The position numbers and the translations under genes were made by a program. Source: Porpolomopsis calyptriformis (taxonomy: Eukaryota; Basidiomycota; Agaricomycetes; Agaricales; Hygrophoraceae). From it: 64,000 nucleotides of DNA. Below, in pieces: positions 34,940 through 47,305 of this stretch (position 1 is its first letter; every line of letters begins with the position of its first letter). Where the stretch lies: assembly GCA_951640195.1 (NCBI GenBank), contig OX621170.1, forward strand, positions 1,798,001 to 1,862,000, read 5' to 3'. The notes below the pieces were generated by a model. It was given only the letters and a program-made list of their open reading frames with translations, ran no database searches and was not told where the DNA came from.

Positions 34940-36411
34940 ATGATTTGCTCGAGGGCCGTATTTCGTTGCTTCAAGTGTCTGGAGCGTTTGGGGGACAGAT
35001 TGACTGGCGCTGCCGGTCCATACTTTGTCGGTCTCGCCGTCGTCTTGATCTTCGTCGGGACAATCTGTTTCTGTGAGTATTCCAACCGTCTATCATCTTC
35101 GTCGCCTCAGCTCGTTTGACTTAGTCGATGTGATCGCTCCGAACCTCGCCTATCCATGGATCTCAATTCCATTATGCTGCATTATTGCCCTTAACCTACT
35201 ATTGCACTACTATTATGCCTGTACTGTTCCTCCCGGATTCGTCGACGATCCTCCGCATAACGCGGGCACTGGCATCTTGTGGGCGAAGCGGACGGCGAAG
35301 AGGACGGTCTCCGTGGGCGTCAGCTGGTCAGACGAGTTGCGGATCACCAAGGCAGCTGCCACCAAATGCAGGAAATGTGGCCAAGTCAAACCCGAGGTGT
35401 GTCGATCCATCACTCTTCAGCACTGATCACTGACGTGGATTCGTGTTCACCCACCGAGAGGACACACCACTGCCGTATATGCAACCGCTGCATCCTCAAA
35501 TACGACCACCATTGTCCAGTCAGTCCATCCACCTCGATCATCCACCACATTCCTCACTGACCGTTTTGCTAGTGTGCGTTCTCTCCATGAGCAAACCAAC
35601 CTTCTCTCATCCACTTCCCCAGGGGTTAATCAATGCGTTGGTTTGTACAACGAACGTCATTTCGTACTTTTCATGTCCGTGCCCCGCAACTCTCACAATC
35701 TCCTTTACTAATGGCCCAACTCAGGGCGTATCTTGTCCTATCCACCTTCTGCGTGGCGGTTTCTGGCTATGGATACATTTTAGATGCCCTTGGCCTGTCT
35801 TACGACGTGAGCGCCCATCCCCCTTCGTCTCCCCTACACTCAAACAATCTCAATATCTCAGAACAATTGGCCACATCACGTACCCGCAATAGCTTTCGTC
35901 CTTTCCTACATCCTTTCTGCAGTACTGTGCTTTGCGGTTGGTATAATGCTTTCGTATCACATATACACTATTTCCTTAGGCGAGACGTCTGTCGAGGGGC
36001 AAGATCACGAAGTCTACCGGAAAGTTGCCATTTCTCGCGGAGAGGTTTGTCCCAGGCTCAGCCTTTGATGATATCATCGTTTCACACCACAATCCGCCAG
36101 GTTTTCGTAAATTCGTATGATCTTGGGTAAGATTCTACTTTCATATCCCTTCCCAATCTCACTCCGCATCCCAATAGAATTCTCAAGAATCTTCAATTAT
36201 TTTTTAACGTCGGGGAAAATGGATAGTACGTCTCGGTCCCATTCTCCTCAAAAGCTGTACCAACACCATTTCCAGTCCCTTTTACACTCTACTAGTGCCG
36301 TTACGGATAACTCCCTATACGGACGGGCGTTCTTGGGCTCGAAAAGAAGGCTGCACGACACATCAAGGGGTTAGGCAAGGAGAAGAGTTGACTGATGAGG
36401 AAGGCGACTAG
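34940..36411 (+). CDS. DHHC-type protein S-palmitoyltransferase (PFA3/PFA4-like)
   Basis: Attaches palmitate to Cys of target proteins through the DHHC cysteine. Four transmembrane helices are seen: GPYFVGLAVVLIFVGTICF, WISIPLCCIIALNLLLHYY, MAYLVLSTFCVAVSGYGYIL and IAFVLSYILSAVLCFAVGI. The zinc domain lies between helices 2 and 3: [31 protein letters not shown], then VNQCVGLYNERHFVLFM. Between CP and VNQC the frame is kept only if a single T at 35573 is an exon between introns 35519-35572 and 35574-35622; it supplies the invariant Trp codon. The C-terminus reads NLQLFFNVGENG-YPFYTLLVPL and ends TDEEGD (stop 36409-36411). Subfamily assignment is tentative. Confidence 0.9.
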
Positions 36412-37536
36412 TGATTCTCTGCAAGACCCTCTGTTCGATCGTACGACACTCCCCCACGTTCCCTACTCGAACAATACGCATAATTCACATTATGATAATG
36501 TTGCTTACGCTGGTTATCCCCATCATTGCGCATGGGGTTTGATGTGTAGATGTGAGTCCGTTTGTTTTTACGCCTTATGGGTGATAGAACCCTTGATGAT
36601 GATATATGCTGGGGCCATATGACACTCTCGGGTGGGCTTGCCTGACCATGAGGTTGTAGGTGGGATAAACGCTCGGGGAGTAACTTGATTTAGACCCAGC
36701 GTTTGCTTCTGAACGCGTCTTTTTTTGATTTTTGCCTAAATCGACTCTCGATCTGACTGTCTCTCAACAGCTTTCACCAGTAATAAAACTTATACAGTTG
36801 GACGCACTCACCCGCGTGCATGCAAATTGCTGACCTGTCGCCGGGCGCTAATCAACCAGTTTACATTTCCTCTCCGTAACTTGAATCTTGGACACAATCC
36901 CACAATGAGGCAGATTACAGGATGGGTCTATTTCACCGTAACCTTTTCCACCTGGTGGTGGAATGAATGTGAAGACCCCCATCTGCGAATGGGTATCCGG
37001 CTTCATTGCGACCAAGCCAGTAAGCTGGTCCACTGCGCTGCCTTTGGGTGTGGAATGAGAGTCGCCGTTCCGGAGTAGAAGGTGGCCGCAGGACTTTCAT
37101 CCCGTATAGAGGTTCATACATCATTGATGGCTTGAGCAGAGTAAAGTCCTCTTGGGTAGCCACACCTGCCATTGGAAACACAGTTGATGCAGTTATTACA
37201 TCTGATGCTCTTATCAGAGATAATAACCACGTCAGGGTGGGGAATGGCTTCACACACCCGAGACTACAAGGGAGGCCATTAATCCTCTGACCTAGCCTTT
37301 TCATTTTTCCAAGGCTGGGCAGCTGAGGATTTCTTTTGGATCTGAGATGCTCAATTGAGTTGTGAAGGGTCAAAAAGCCCCTGTCCTTTCACCCCCCAAC
37401 GCAATCGCTTTTTTCATGTCTTGCGTTTACTCCCTATCACTCGCGATGGCATTTAAGGACCCGAACCATCATCATTCCGGATTTCCTCCCAGCTCTCAAC
37501 CACTCCGATCATCCTCTTTTGATTCCCAAGGTGGCA
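36412..37536. other. Intergenic region, possible repeat relic
   Basis: No gene is recognised. A 7-bp hairpin, TTCCACC/GGTGGAA, lies at 36946-36963, and another imperfect foldback (AGCCTT...AAGGCT) near 37304-37326. Frames at 36933-37373 (minus) and 37048-37290 (plus) read like degraded protein but match nothing I know. Confidence 0.4.
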
Positions 37537-38438
37537 ATGGTAAAGATTCTGGGGGAAGAAGGGCAACAACAGCCTGATCGAGAAACGCACACGGCCTCAA
37601 TGAGTCATTTCATTCACCCCGCTGTCCTACAGTAAGCCCCTACAGATCCATCTCAAAACTAAAACACTCACGTTGAGCCTTGCATTGGCAAAAAATAGAT
37701 ATGATTTTTCAACAAGAAAGTCGTGCGAACTGGTCGCAGGGGAACGCGAGAGTATATGGGACCTTTTCGACAGCAACATGCGAAATTTGTGAGTCGCGAG
37801 CGAAACTCACCTTTTTTTTTTTTGTCTCGTCTTCAAATTATCCTCTTATGACGAATAGCTATCAGCGCTCTTCATTTGGATGGATCCCATCTGCCAAAGA
37901 GAGAGAGCTATTCCACCGCTTCTCTCGGTTTATTCTCGTACGGGCTGCGGACGTGAACGGGACACTTCAGGCAAACGACCTGATTGCGTTCGCCATGTTT
38001 CGTCTGGAACGCGAAAATAGAGAGAATGTGTTATATTGGTGATTTGCATCCGCCATGCCACTTTTCACACCTTTGTTCATGAGTTTTCGGTTACGCAGTT
38101 ATGAACTTCAGGTCTCAAAATGTGTTCAGCGACAAGGCTTGGGGAAGGTCCTTATGGAACGGCTTGTCGACATTGGATCCGATCGAGGGGTGCGGAAGAT
38201 AATGTTGACCGTCTTTAAAGGTTGGTATATCATCTAGCAGTCAATATCGCACTCAACGGATCATACAGCCAACGTTGATGCTCTACGGTTTTACGAAGCG
38301 TTAGGGTATGGTTCTGGCTGCCACGAAGATGTCCTGTGAGCCTCATACGGACTTGACAGGTTTGTCACAGATGAAACGTGTCCCAGTGATTCCGACATTG
38401 AAGCGGATTACAAAATTCTATCCAAGCCAATCCTCTAA
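37537..38438 (+). CDS. NAA40: N-alpha-acetyltransferase 40 (NatD), histone H2A/H4 type
   Basis: A GNAT-fold enzyme that acetylates the N-terminal Ser of histones H4 and H2A. Exons join as YDFSTRKSCELVAGERESIWDLFDSNM; YQRSSFGW (the NatD segment); FAMFRLERENRENVLY-CYELQVS across an intron; QRQGLGKVLMERLVDIG (acetyl-CoA loop Q-x2-G-x-G); KIMLTVFK-ANVDALRFYEALGY; and DETCPSDSD-IEADYKILSKPIL, stop 38436-38438. The junctions at CYELQ and GYDETCP fit the family only with GTGATT and GTTCTG donors, respectively. The 5' end is unsure: the in-frame ATG at 37537 is used, but the ATG at 37600 is possible. Confidence 0.88.
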
Positions 38439-38620
38439 CCGGATGTGCACACCCTCGTTTCGACTACAAGACTCAAACGAATATGTTCTTTCTGACTTAT
38501 GGTATGGTTTAGACCTGTAGAAATGCCCCCCTTACTCGAACCGCTGAATAAAATTAGGATACCTCTGGAAGAAGAAATGGTGCTGGACATACCGAGCGAG
38601 ATTAAGAAACATTATATCCT

Positions 38621-39907
38621 TCACCCCAATAATCCATTATTCCCCTCTCTTCTTGCTACTCCCTTGATACGACGCATACCCTCTAAGCAACAATCCGCGG
38701 CCTTCCCAATCAACCAGTCTCTCGCCCTCCATACGACGTGTTGCCTTCCATCTATTCTCTCGCTCCGAATCCTGTGTTCGCTGTCGAGAATCATACATAG
38801 AGTTAACACGGTCGTAACAATTGTTGCGAGGGTCGTGGCAGCGGATATCATAAACATGATCACTATTTGTAGCTTCGCGGCTTGTTGGACGGATGAGCCA
38901 CCAAGGATGGCTCCGGTCATCATTCCCGGGATGGAGATTATCCCCATAACGCTGACAAAATAATGTCGGTGTCGGCTTTTGAAAGGACGAAGGGATGTCA
39001 CCAAGACACTTACCTCATTTGACTTATTGTTGGGGTAAGAGCGAGCCCTAATGCTTTGATTGCGATAGGTTTGGAAGCTTCTAGTCTCGAGGCCCCGAAA
39101 GCGAGATAAGTCTCGACTTTATCGCGGTTCTCACTGAAAACGACTTGCGCATTTCAGGCCGAATTGAATTGAGGCTGAGAACCCCATACTTACTCTAATT
39201 CATTAAGGACGTGGCTGACGGCGACGGAAATTCCGGAGATTGTATTGCCGCAGAGCATACCGACGATTGGGACTAGGAAAAACCCGGGGGGGTGGCTTTA
39301 AAGCAGGTTCGTCTGGTATTGGATGCCCAAACTCACTGTATTGCGCGGGTGTCCAGAAAGGATCGAGTGACATCGCAAACCGAGCGCCAATGATCGAAAC
39401 TGGGATAGTCGATCCGAGCATAGTGAGGAGGACGGATATAAACTGAGTATGAGAATGAGGCGCGTCAGAAACACACGCTCATCCAGGAATGGGGTTCCAC
39501 ACCATGTGATGATAACGACGCTTGGATTTATTCATGACTGAAAGGGATTAATTGCCTCGGACGTGTTAGTTCGATGGGAGCGCACGCACCAGTCTCGATG
39601 GTGCCCATCAGGTTCAACAAAACTATAACAGCCGAGTTCAAAATTCATACACCATTGCAATCACAGTCGAGTACTCACAAACAATCCCCGCGACCGCCCA
39701 CGGATTCTCGGTTTCGAAGACTGTCTGCAGCAAAGTGGCAACAACAGCCAGCTGGATTGTGCATCGTATCGCAGCGGTGACGAGCGAGCCGCCTACCCGC
39801 AGTCCAAAGGCTGAAGAAAGACACGCATCAAAGACGATAAATGAAAATGCAAGGCCGACATTAACCCAGGTGAGATGGGTTTTCGAATCTGGAGGAGAGG
39901 CGTCCAT
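38621..39907 (-). CDS. UPF0014/FetB-family membrane permease
   Basis: Multipass protein of the family that includes bacterial FetB and plant ALS3/STAR2 permeases. Exons give WVNVGLAFSFIVFDACLS, LRVGGSLVTAAIRCTIQLAV, MLGSTIPVSIIGARFAMS, PIVGMLCGNTISGISVAVSH, TYLAFGASRLEASKPI, and GIISIPGMMTGAILGGSS, then hydrophobic VIMFMISAATTLATIVTTVL. The family's MTGAILGG motif is intact. Start at 39907 (MDASPPDSKTHLTW), stop at 38621. In bacteria it pairs with an ATPase for metal export. No ATPase gene sits beside it here, so partner and substrate are unknown. It starts 137 bp from the divergent coiled-coil gene. Confidence 0.9.
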
Positions 39908-40044
39908 TAAAGGACGAGGTCGACGCCACCGTAAAACGTGACTTGCGATTTACGTAATCTCTACTTAAACAGCTTTCTCAGTTCCTTTCTCCACTTTCAA
40001 CACTCACCGCAACACTCACCACTCACCACTCACGTTTTGAAATA

Positions 40045-43000
40045 ATGGTAAGCTTCCTCCACTTCTTCTGCTCGCGCTTTGTTGGCTCAGGGTTCCCCAG
40101 TCATTCGGTCGCAATAGGCAATCAATTGCTGATATCGAGCAAGAGCTCCAAGACATCTTCAACAATCACCCTCAGTCTCACGCAAATGATTCCGGAGAGC
40201 CAGTCATTCCAGCCGACGCGCTCGTTGATGTTTTTCGCGCATTCTCCGAAGTTTACAACGGCGTAGAGCTTATGAGCGGAGAAGAAATGGACATGCTCAA
40301 GGGCTTGCTAGCCGCTAATCCTGGTCTCGAAGTCACGCCCCAAATCTTACTACAGTTCATCGCGGAGAAGACCAAACACAGCCCGCATGAAAGTCCGCCT
40401 CTTTCGTCGGGCGAAGACGTTACCGAAGTCATTCCACGCGGACGCGATCGCGATCGTGAGGTTGATGACAACCATCGTCCCTCGCGGTCGCCCAGTAGTG
40501 AATCGGTTGGATCGTCTGCTTTTGCACGAGCCACCAGCCGTCCATTCCCTCAGTCACTCGGCACGCCCCCCTCAGCCAAAAGCTCGTCCTCGTTTGATAG
40601 TTCACGAAGACAACGAACAACTCCGCTGGGGAATAACGCGCCTTCAAGCTGGTCAAAACCAAGGCCGGCACACAGGCGCAGAAGTGATGCAGGGAGCCGT
40701 AGCGACTCCGAAGTACGTAGATTTCACGCCGTTTCCTCACTCCTTGTTCCAACATTCACCTCGTTCAACAGTCTACCGGTCCAACTTCCTTCAGTCGCGT
40801 ACATCCCCGTTCCCGCGCGCCCTCTAATCCCACATCTCCAAGCAAGACGTCTCTCCAGTTGCAATCCGCATACTCCCCCATCACCTCACCCTCTTTTACC
40901 AGTGGTTCACGCTCACACTCTCGGGCACAGTCACAACCAAAAACTCTTTTTAACAGTGGGTATCCTTACGGTGGAGGGGATGATCCTGATTCGCCTACAT
41001 CACCACTGGATGACTACACGCGAACGATGGATAATTTCATGGACGGCGTCTCGTCGAGGTTAATGCCACGACAGGACGACGATTCTGACTCCGAGGATAT
41101 CTCTCTCGGGCTTGTGCCGGATCGTACATCAGTCTCATCGACAGTGTCTATGGAACCGCAAGAACGACTTGAAGCACTGCAACGCGTAAACGCAGAGTTG
41201 AGTCGGAAGCTCATAGAAGCTGAGCAGACGCTGCTAAGTAAACTGAACGAGCATGAGTCGGAATTAGAGGAGATGCAAAGCCGCTTGGAAGAGGTGCGGA
41301 GTGAGCTCAGCGCTACGAATAGGGAAGAGAAAGAGTTGAGATCAAAAGAGGTATGTCCGCCCAACCGTTGTTTCTCGCGGCAATAACGATTTACTATTTT
41401 TACAGCGTCAAAATATCTCACAAATCGCGGCATTGGAATCTGAGATCGGTAAACTACAGAAAAATCTGGACAATGCTCGCGTTACGTACACCAGTCTCCA
41501 GAAACATTATCAAGAACAGTGCAGTATGTGGCCTGCCACAATGTGGATATCATTTATGGCACTTATCTGATTACTTCTTTTCTTCTTAGCCGAGTCAGAA
41601 CGATATCGCAATACTCTTCGTCGCAGGGATCAAGAAATCAAAGATCTTCAGGACGCTGCCGCGATTCAAGTCATTGAGAACCAAAAATCAGCCAAGGAAC
41701 GCGAGACGTATGAGGATCGTATTCAACATCTGGAGTCGGACCTTGTCGTTGCGCAGCAAGCACACTTGCAGCTCGACGAGCAGAAGCAGGAGAATATGAT
41801 GCTCAAGGAGACAATCGATCGCATGCGGTTTGATATGGATGAGTTGCGGAACGCTATGACGAGCGCTGTGATGGCCGGGAGCGGGAACAGTAGTGCCGCC
41901 AATTCGATAAGTAAGAGCCTTGGGGCGGAGTTGATGGGGAAGATGAAGGTACAGTGGGGAGTAGAAGGGGTGGATTCTCAAGACGATCTCGTAATGGTCG
42001 CTCCAGAAATGGATGACACCGTGAAACTGGGGTCATCTGGATCATTTGTAGATGAAGAAGACGAATCCGCTGATGGCGATGACTTTATCCAAACTATCAT
42101 CACCCGGAAAACTAGGGTAGGGAAAAGTGTTGTCGCGCATCCCGACTTGGTCTCACACCCTTTCGTCACGCAGAAGGTTCCTGGCCGAACGAACAGGATT
42201 GTGGAGAGGTCTTTCGAGGAAGTCAAAGAGTATTCTGATGCTTACACGCAGCATGATACCATTGGCTTCACATCTTCAAAGACGATCCAGACTGATCCCA
42301 TTCCGACCGAGCCCACGCCCACGCCAAAGGTCACTGTAGGCGTTGAAATCCAAACTGACGAGCCTGAATCGCAGTCGTCGACACCGCGCGGCGACGAAAC
42401 TGTGGCGTCCTCATCAACCCTCCTGCCGCCCACACCGAGATCTCAAACCGACCTCCTTCTCCACCCGCACTCCCACGATCTCCCTCCATCGTACAACCAG
42501 ATCACTGAGCAGGATCAGGACTGGCTTCTCGCGGCTGACACGCTTAAAAAGTGGCATGAGGGTGTCAACATCCCTCTCGAAGGTGTCCCTACCGGGATCT
42601 CAGAGGATGCCATTGGGGAGTGGAAAGCTCTCAAGGAGGAATTGGGCGTCGGCTGCGTCGTCATCGATAAGACCATTGCTTCTTCAAAGAGGACGGGATT
42701 GCCGCGGACGGCCATCAGCCGGCAGGGCACCGATTCAACGGGTGATGCGACAGAAGGAGCGGTCGATCGCAAGGGGCGGTTTTACAACATCTACAATACG
42801 TATGTGTATGGCGCGGGAAGGGATGGGGTGACGCAATTCTGGTTGGGAATTGGAGCGACTGCATTGGTGTTTTTGGCCATGAGTCCGTATATGGTGCCGC
42901 ATTATTCTGTTCCGGGCGGGCCGACATACTACGATCGCGCGGTGTGGCATAGCTTTAATTCTATGCAGGCTACGGGCGAAGGATTCTCGGCTGATGGGAC

Positions 43001-43073
43001 GACTGCTGTGTGGAGCCTCCTTGGTCGGGTAGGAGGTGGTGCTGCTAGAATCGCGCGAGGGTGGCCGACGTAG
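40045..43073 (+). CDS. Coiled-coil protein with C-terminal membrane helix
   Basis: The start codon alone (40045-40047) forms exon 1. An intron at 40048-40100 joins ATG to SFGRNRQSIADIEQELQDIF, a helical N-terminal region reaching EEMDMLKGLLAANPGLE. A Ser/Arg-rich linker follows. Two introns then interrupt a long heptad coiled coil (LEALQRVNAELSRKLIEAEQ to MLKETIDRMRFDMDELRN, about 41155-41860). After an acidic and Thr/Pro-rich part comes a membrane helix, TQFWLGIGATALVFLAMSPY (42830-42890), and a short C-terminal tail ending at 43073. The layout suggests a tail-anchored tether or scaffold. No family was recognised. Confidence 0.75.
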
Positions 43074-43444
43074 AATCTATGCTCGCTTTCTTTCGTTCTT
43101 ATATTAACCTTATTGACAGCAAGTGTATGGTTAGTTAACTCATATGTTCTTCCTTCAAACAAGATATGTAGTAATCAATTTTTTTGCGCGGTATTCTACT
43201 TGTCAAGTAGCATGTTACTTCAAGTCCAATCTAGCAAGCTACCAGGTAATTAATTCTATTTTAGTCCATCCAGAATATCGGAAGCGAGTGGAATCGAATA
43301 GATGGAGTACAAAAAAAAAGGAGATCTAAGGAGAGTATAAAACTGAGGTGGTGGAGAGACGGGTGAAGAAAGGGTGATAAATCTGTTCCTTTTTTCTCTC
43401 CCCTGTGCATAAAGTATACAAGTTCAGTATTGTTTTTGATTTTG
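43074..43444. other. Convergent intergenic region
   Basis: 3' UTRs of the coiled-coil gene and the kinase gene. AT-rich, with a run of nine A near 43311. Nothing else is seen. Confidence 0.5.
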
Positions 43445-46371
43445 TTACAAATATTCGTCACCCGAACCATCAGATGGCGGCGGAGGAGATGTTGGTATTC
43501 GTCGACGGACCTCGATAGGGGCATCATCCTCGTCATCGGTATCGTCGTCATCCAGTTCTCCATCGAAATCATCAACACTGCTCGAATACACGTCGTCGAA
43601 ATCGCCAACCCTACCGCCACTGCCGTTATCATCATAATCACCCGGCCCCGACTGCGAATCATACGCCACTTGGGTGAGCGGACTCGTGCTATGGGGGAAT
43701 CGTCCGAAACCTGAGCTTCGCGACGAAGTCGAGAGGTCTGTTATCGGGGATGTAACAAAGGCAGGGCAGTAGAGTTCCGACTGGGGTGACCGTGCTGCAG
43801 AAGTCGTCGCCGCGAATTCAGCGGAACCAGAGCCGGAGCCGGAACCCGATACCACGTTTGTGTCGAAAACAAGATCGTTACAAACCCCTCCCGCCCCGAG
43901 TATCATCGCACTGTGGTCCAACTCCACCGGCTCCTCTGAGTTCAAGCTTCCGATTTCCTCCATGGAATCTGTCGCATGTTTTTCGACCCAACTGGACGCC
44001 CGCCGCGCGGTTGTCAAGGGTTCATTGGGGATGCTTTGCGTAGTGCGGTGATGGCGTAATGCCTCTTCGCTTCTCCGAGAGAATGGATCAATCAAAACGG
44101 CGCTTTCCATGCCGTGAAAGGGAGGGGAATAAATGTTCGCGGTAGAGGCCCAGCCAGATAACGATGCCTCCGGTGATAACCCGTGAGGTGAGTATTTATT
44201 GGGACGCCACCGCAAGATCGAGGAGAGTGAGAATCTTGTCCGCAGTCTGTCGTCGTTCTGAACGGGTGTTGGTCGAGGGGTCGGAGCACGACCGAATCGC
44301 AACGGTGATGGAAGGGTAAGGAGTGTTTCAGATCCTCGACGCGTCCTGCCTACCGGGCGTGCGGATGTCGCAGTGCTATCTCGAGACATCGAGTATCGCT
44401 CGGCTGACTTGGACCGGCCGGGTAGAATGACGGGTGATGACATCAAGCCGGAGTAGGTGTCGGCTTTTCTCTTGCCTTTATCACGCCTGGACAGGGATCC
44501 TTTCCGCGGTCCAGCACTTGCTGCTCTGCGAGTCATGGGGTGGGGACTGCTGGTGCGGGCCATTTCAGGGTGCTTCGCTCGTTCCCGGTGGACTTGCTTT
44601 TCGTTTGTGGTTTGGCCTGGGATCCGGAGTGGGGGACGTGGAGAGGGACGCGAACCGACGTTTCGCAGGAGAGAGGATATATGAGAAGTAATGCGCTTCT
44701 TCCAGTTCCATTTGAAGCGCACGATTGACATTGCCGTATTCGTTTCGAGCTCTGAAACCTCGACTATGTCCTTTTTGTTCGGTGACGTTTCGCGAAGCCA
44801 TTGTTCTGGGTTGGAGAGATCTCTGATAAACCAAGGGTGTCTCTGCACAGAAGAGAGCGAGATTAGATTCACTGGTTGGAAGAATTAGTTGAAGTACTTA
44901 CTTTTACTTGGTTGAGAGTTGCACGTTGCTTCGCGTCCTTCTGTAATAATTGGTCTAGCAAATTAACGACGATGTACCCCTCCGAATCTCGTTTTCTGGG
45001 ATTTCTCCCGCCGGTTTCCAGCTGATCAAAGCCCATCCTTTCCGGAACGCGCCACTCTTGCGTGCAGATCAATTTGTACAAAGCCCATTCGTTGTTATCC
45101 TTGCTACTGAATGGAACTTGACCAAAGAGCAGACAGTAAAGTGTGACACCAAGCGCCCAGATGTCTATGGCTTTGGTGATGGGTAGCCGACGAGGGACAG
45201 GAGTAAGCGTGCCTTGCGCGGGATTTTCGGTGGACGATGTTGTATTCATGGTGGAGTTTGCCGGTGATGTGTTGCCACTGGTATCGGATACGACTTCAGG
45301 TGCGAGAAAGGATGGTGTTCCGGCCGTCTTGGACAGGTCAGAGTCATCGAGTAGGATAGGATCATGTGGGTTATCTAAGTCTTCATGGTTTCGGCCAGCA
45401 GCCGCTAGTCGTTGAGCATAGGAGAAGTGGGAAACTCCAAAGTCAGATATTTTGACCATGCTCCTGTCAGCGGTCCACAAAAGATTTGCAGGTTTGATGT
45501 CACGATGAATGATGCCCTGGTAGTGAACTGGAAAGAGGGAAGAATTCGGACAGTGTGATTGGAATGGAGAGAGGATGCTTACGATATTCGAGACCCAATA
45601 TGACATCGCGGATGATGCGGCGGGTTTGATCCACGGTCTGGATAGGTTGGCGATACATGTTAACCCACTTGACTTCGCCTCCTCCGAGATACTCCATGAC
45701 TATGAAAAATGAATTGAACGGTTCAGTTGGCAATACGCCGAAAAAGAAAAGGTCCACCATCAACTGGCCGCTCTAATGTGGAACGAGGACTTGGACAACC
45801 AGAGTTGGACGCGAGTGAATACGTTGGCACAGTTGACAGTTCTTTGGAATACGGAGGATACGGGCCACTTACCCATGTATATCTTCTCTTTCAATATGTC
45901 GTCGATGACTTCCAGCAATCGTACAACATGACCATGGCGACACTTCTTCATGATAGCAATCTCCTTCCGGATTTTGTATTCGGCAGTCCCGAGTCTGTCG
46001 GCAATTGCAGTATGCGGTGAAGTAGGGAGATTCCTTCTTCTCATCAAATTCCACTTCTCGGCTCGAGGATTGTGCCGCTTGACGGCTTTGATAGCCTGGA
46101 ACGCGGGAATGTTTCCGAAATTGAGTGGGCAGAGATTGAGATAAAGAGGACTGACCACCTCTCGTCGATTGTCGTTGAGATCCCGACACAAATATACTTC
46201 TCCGTGCTGACCGTTTCCTACTTGGACATCACGAATATAGTGATTCAGGATGGGTTTGCGGACGTCGGCGGGCCTGACTCTCCGAAGCTGAGCGGTCGTC
46301 CGGACACCACCGACTGGATCTAACGGTGCTGTTGAGCTTGGGGTTCTGGCATGGACAGCTTTAGCGGCCAT
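43445..46371 (-). CDS. Ser/Thr protein kinase, CaMKK/Ssp1-Sak1 type
   Basis: Upstream activator of AMPK/Snf1-type kinases by similarity to fission-yeast Ssp1 and budding-yeast Sak1 (family knowledge). Kinase motifs, pieced from several exons: glycine loop VGNGQHGEVYLC (46230), VAIK lysine AIKAVKRHNP (46095), IRKEIAIMKKCRHGHVVRLLEVID, VMEYLGGGEVKW, HRDIKPANLLW catalytic loop, ISDFGVSHFS for DFG, AGTPSFLAPE activation end, and AIDIWALGVTLYCLLFG. The insert between DFG and APE is longer than usual. After the domain (RHPWFIRD) comes a 450-residue Ser/Pro/Arg-rich tail ending in acidic runs (DDDDTDDEDD). Start MAAKAVHART at 46371. Confidence 0.92.
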
Positions 46372-47305
46372 GGCGAAGGTGGATTTGCATGCGTCTTGAG
46401 AGCAAGACAGAAAATTTGGGAGCTGATAAAGTAGTGCAGGGGCGGGAGATGAGAGCTAAGGGTTGGATAAAGAAGACCCCGATCACCATATTATTAATTG
46501 GTACAAAAAAGGGTAACTATTTTCCAGACTCAATCGCGGGGGCAAACACACTTGTCTTCCTCCTTTACATCTTGCATAACCTGGAAGGGACATCAGATCG
46601 TCCAGCCACATCGGACAAACGGAGAGAGAAATCCGGGGGGGAGCATTGTTCGCGAAGAGGTATAAGGTGCCCTTGAATGTGGTATCCGCATGACATACAA
46701 GGAAGAAAAAAAAAAAGGGGGGGGGCACCGGATGATGGAATCTTTGCCAAATATAATACGCGAAGACTAGCTTACCGCCGCAATATGTTGGCCACAGCCC
46801 TACGTGGAATGCAGAAAAGAACGATCAGCATCATTCGTAATGAGAGAAGAAAACGGAGAAAATCATGGAAAAAATTCCCTTGATTCGCAGTGCTCAGTTT
46901 GCATCGGAATTATTATAAAAATCTGATTGGACGGGTCGATGCTCACCGCCCAAGTGATTTTTCCGCAGGTGTCACAGCTGACTTGATAACAGGCATTCGT
47001 CAATGCAGAGAGGTCGTCTTGGCGCATTCTTGGGGTACTCCTTTAAGGGGTAGTTTGAGTTGAGATGTTATCGTTAAGCGAGGAACAGCGCAAAAAGGTG
47101 ATCAAGTTGGCTGCCCTCAGTCCATTCCCTTTATACCGTGCATGCTGACATGATTCTCCGTCTTGAGCGCTGACTTGACGCCACATAAATATTTGGCTAT
47201 GTTTGTCTCAATGACATTGGTATTTGGATATATTTGTCTGGGGCTTGGTCCTAGCAAACTCTATTTCGGTGGCATCAACCCTCACCTCAAGATTCTATCT
47301 GCCAT
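46372..47305. promoter_or_regulatory. Shared upstream region of the kinase and RPL4
   Basis: 934 bp between divergent starts. It contains a run of 11 A followed directly by nine G at 46706-46725. No open frame looks coding, and no specific element for ribosomal-protein genes was identified. Confidence 0.4.

Noticed and set aside
35519..35622. Explaining the DHHC region with one intron 35519-35622
   Set aside because: The 104-nt single intron leaves the downstream exon out of frame and loses VNQCVGLYN.
37048..37290. Possible relic gene (IIDGLSRVKSSWVATPAIG)
   Set aside because: Reads somewhat like protein, but no domain, start or splice structure supports it.
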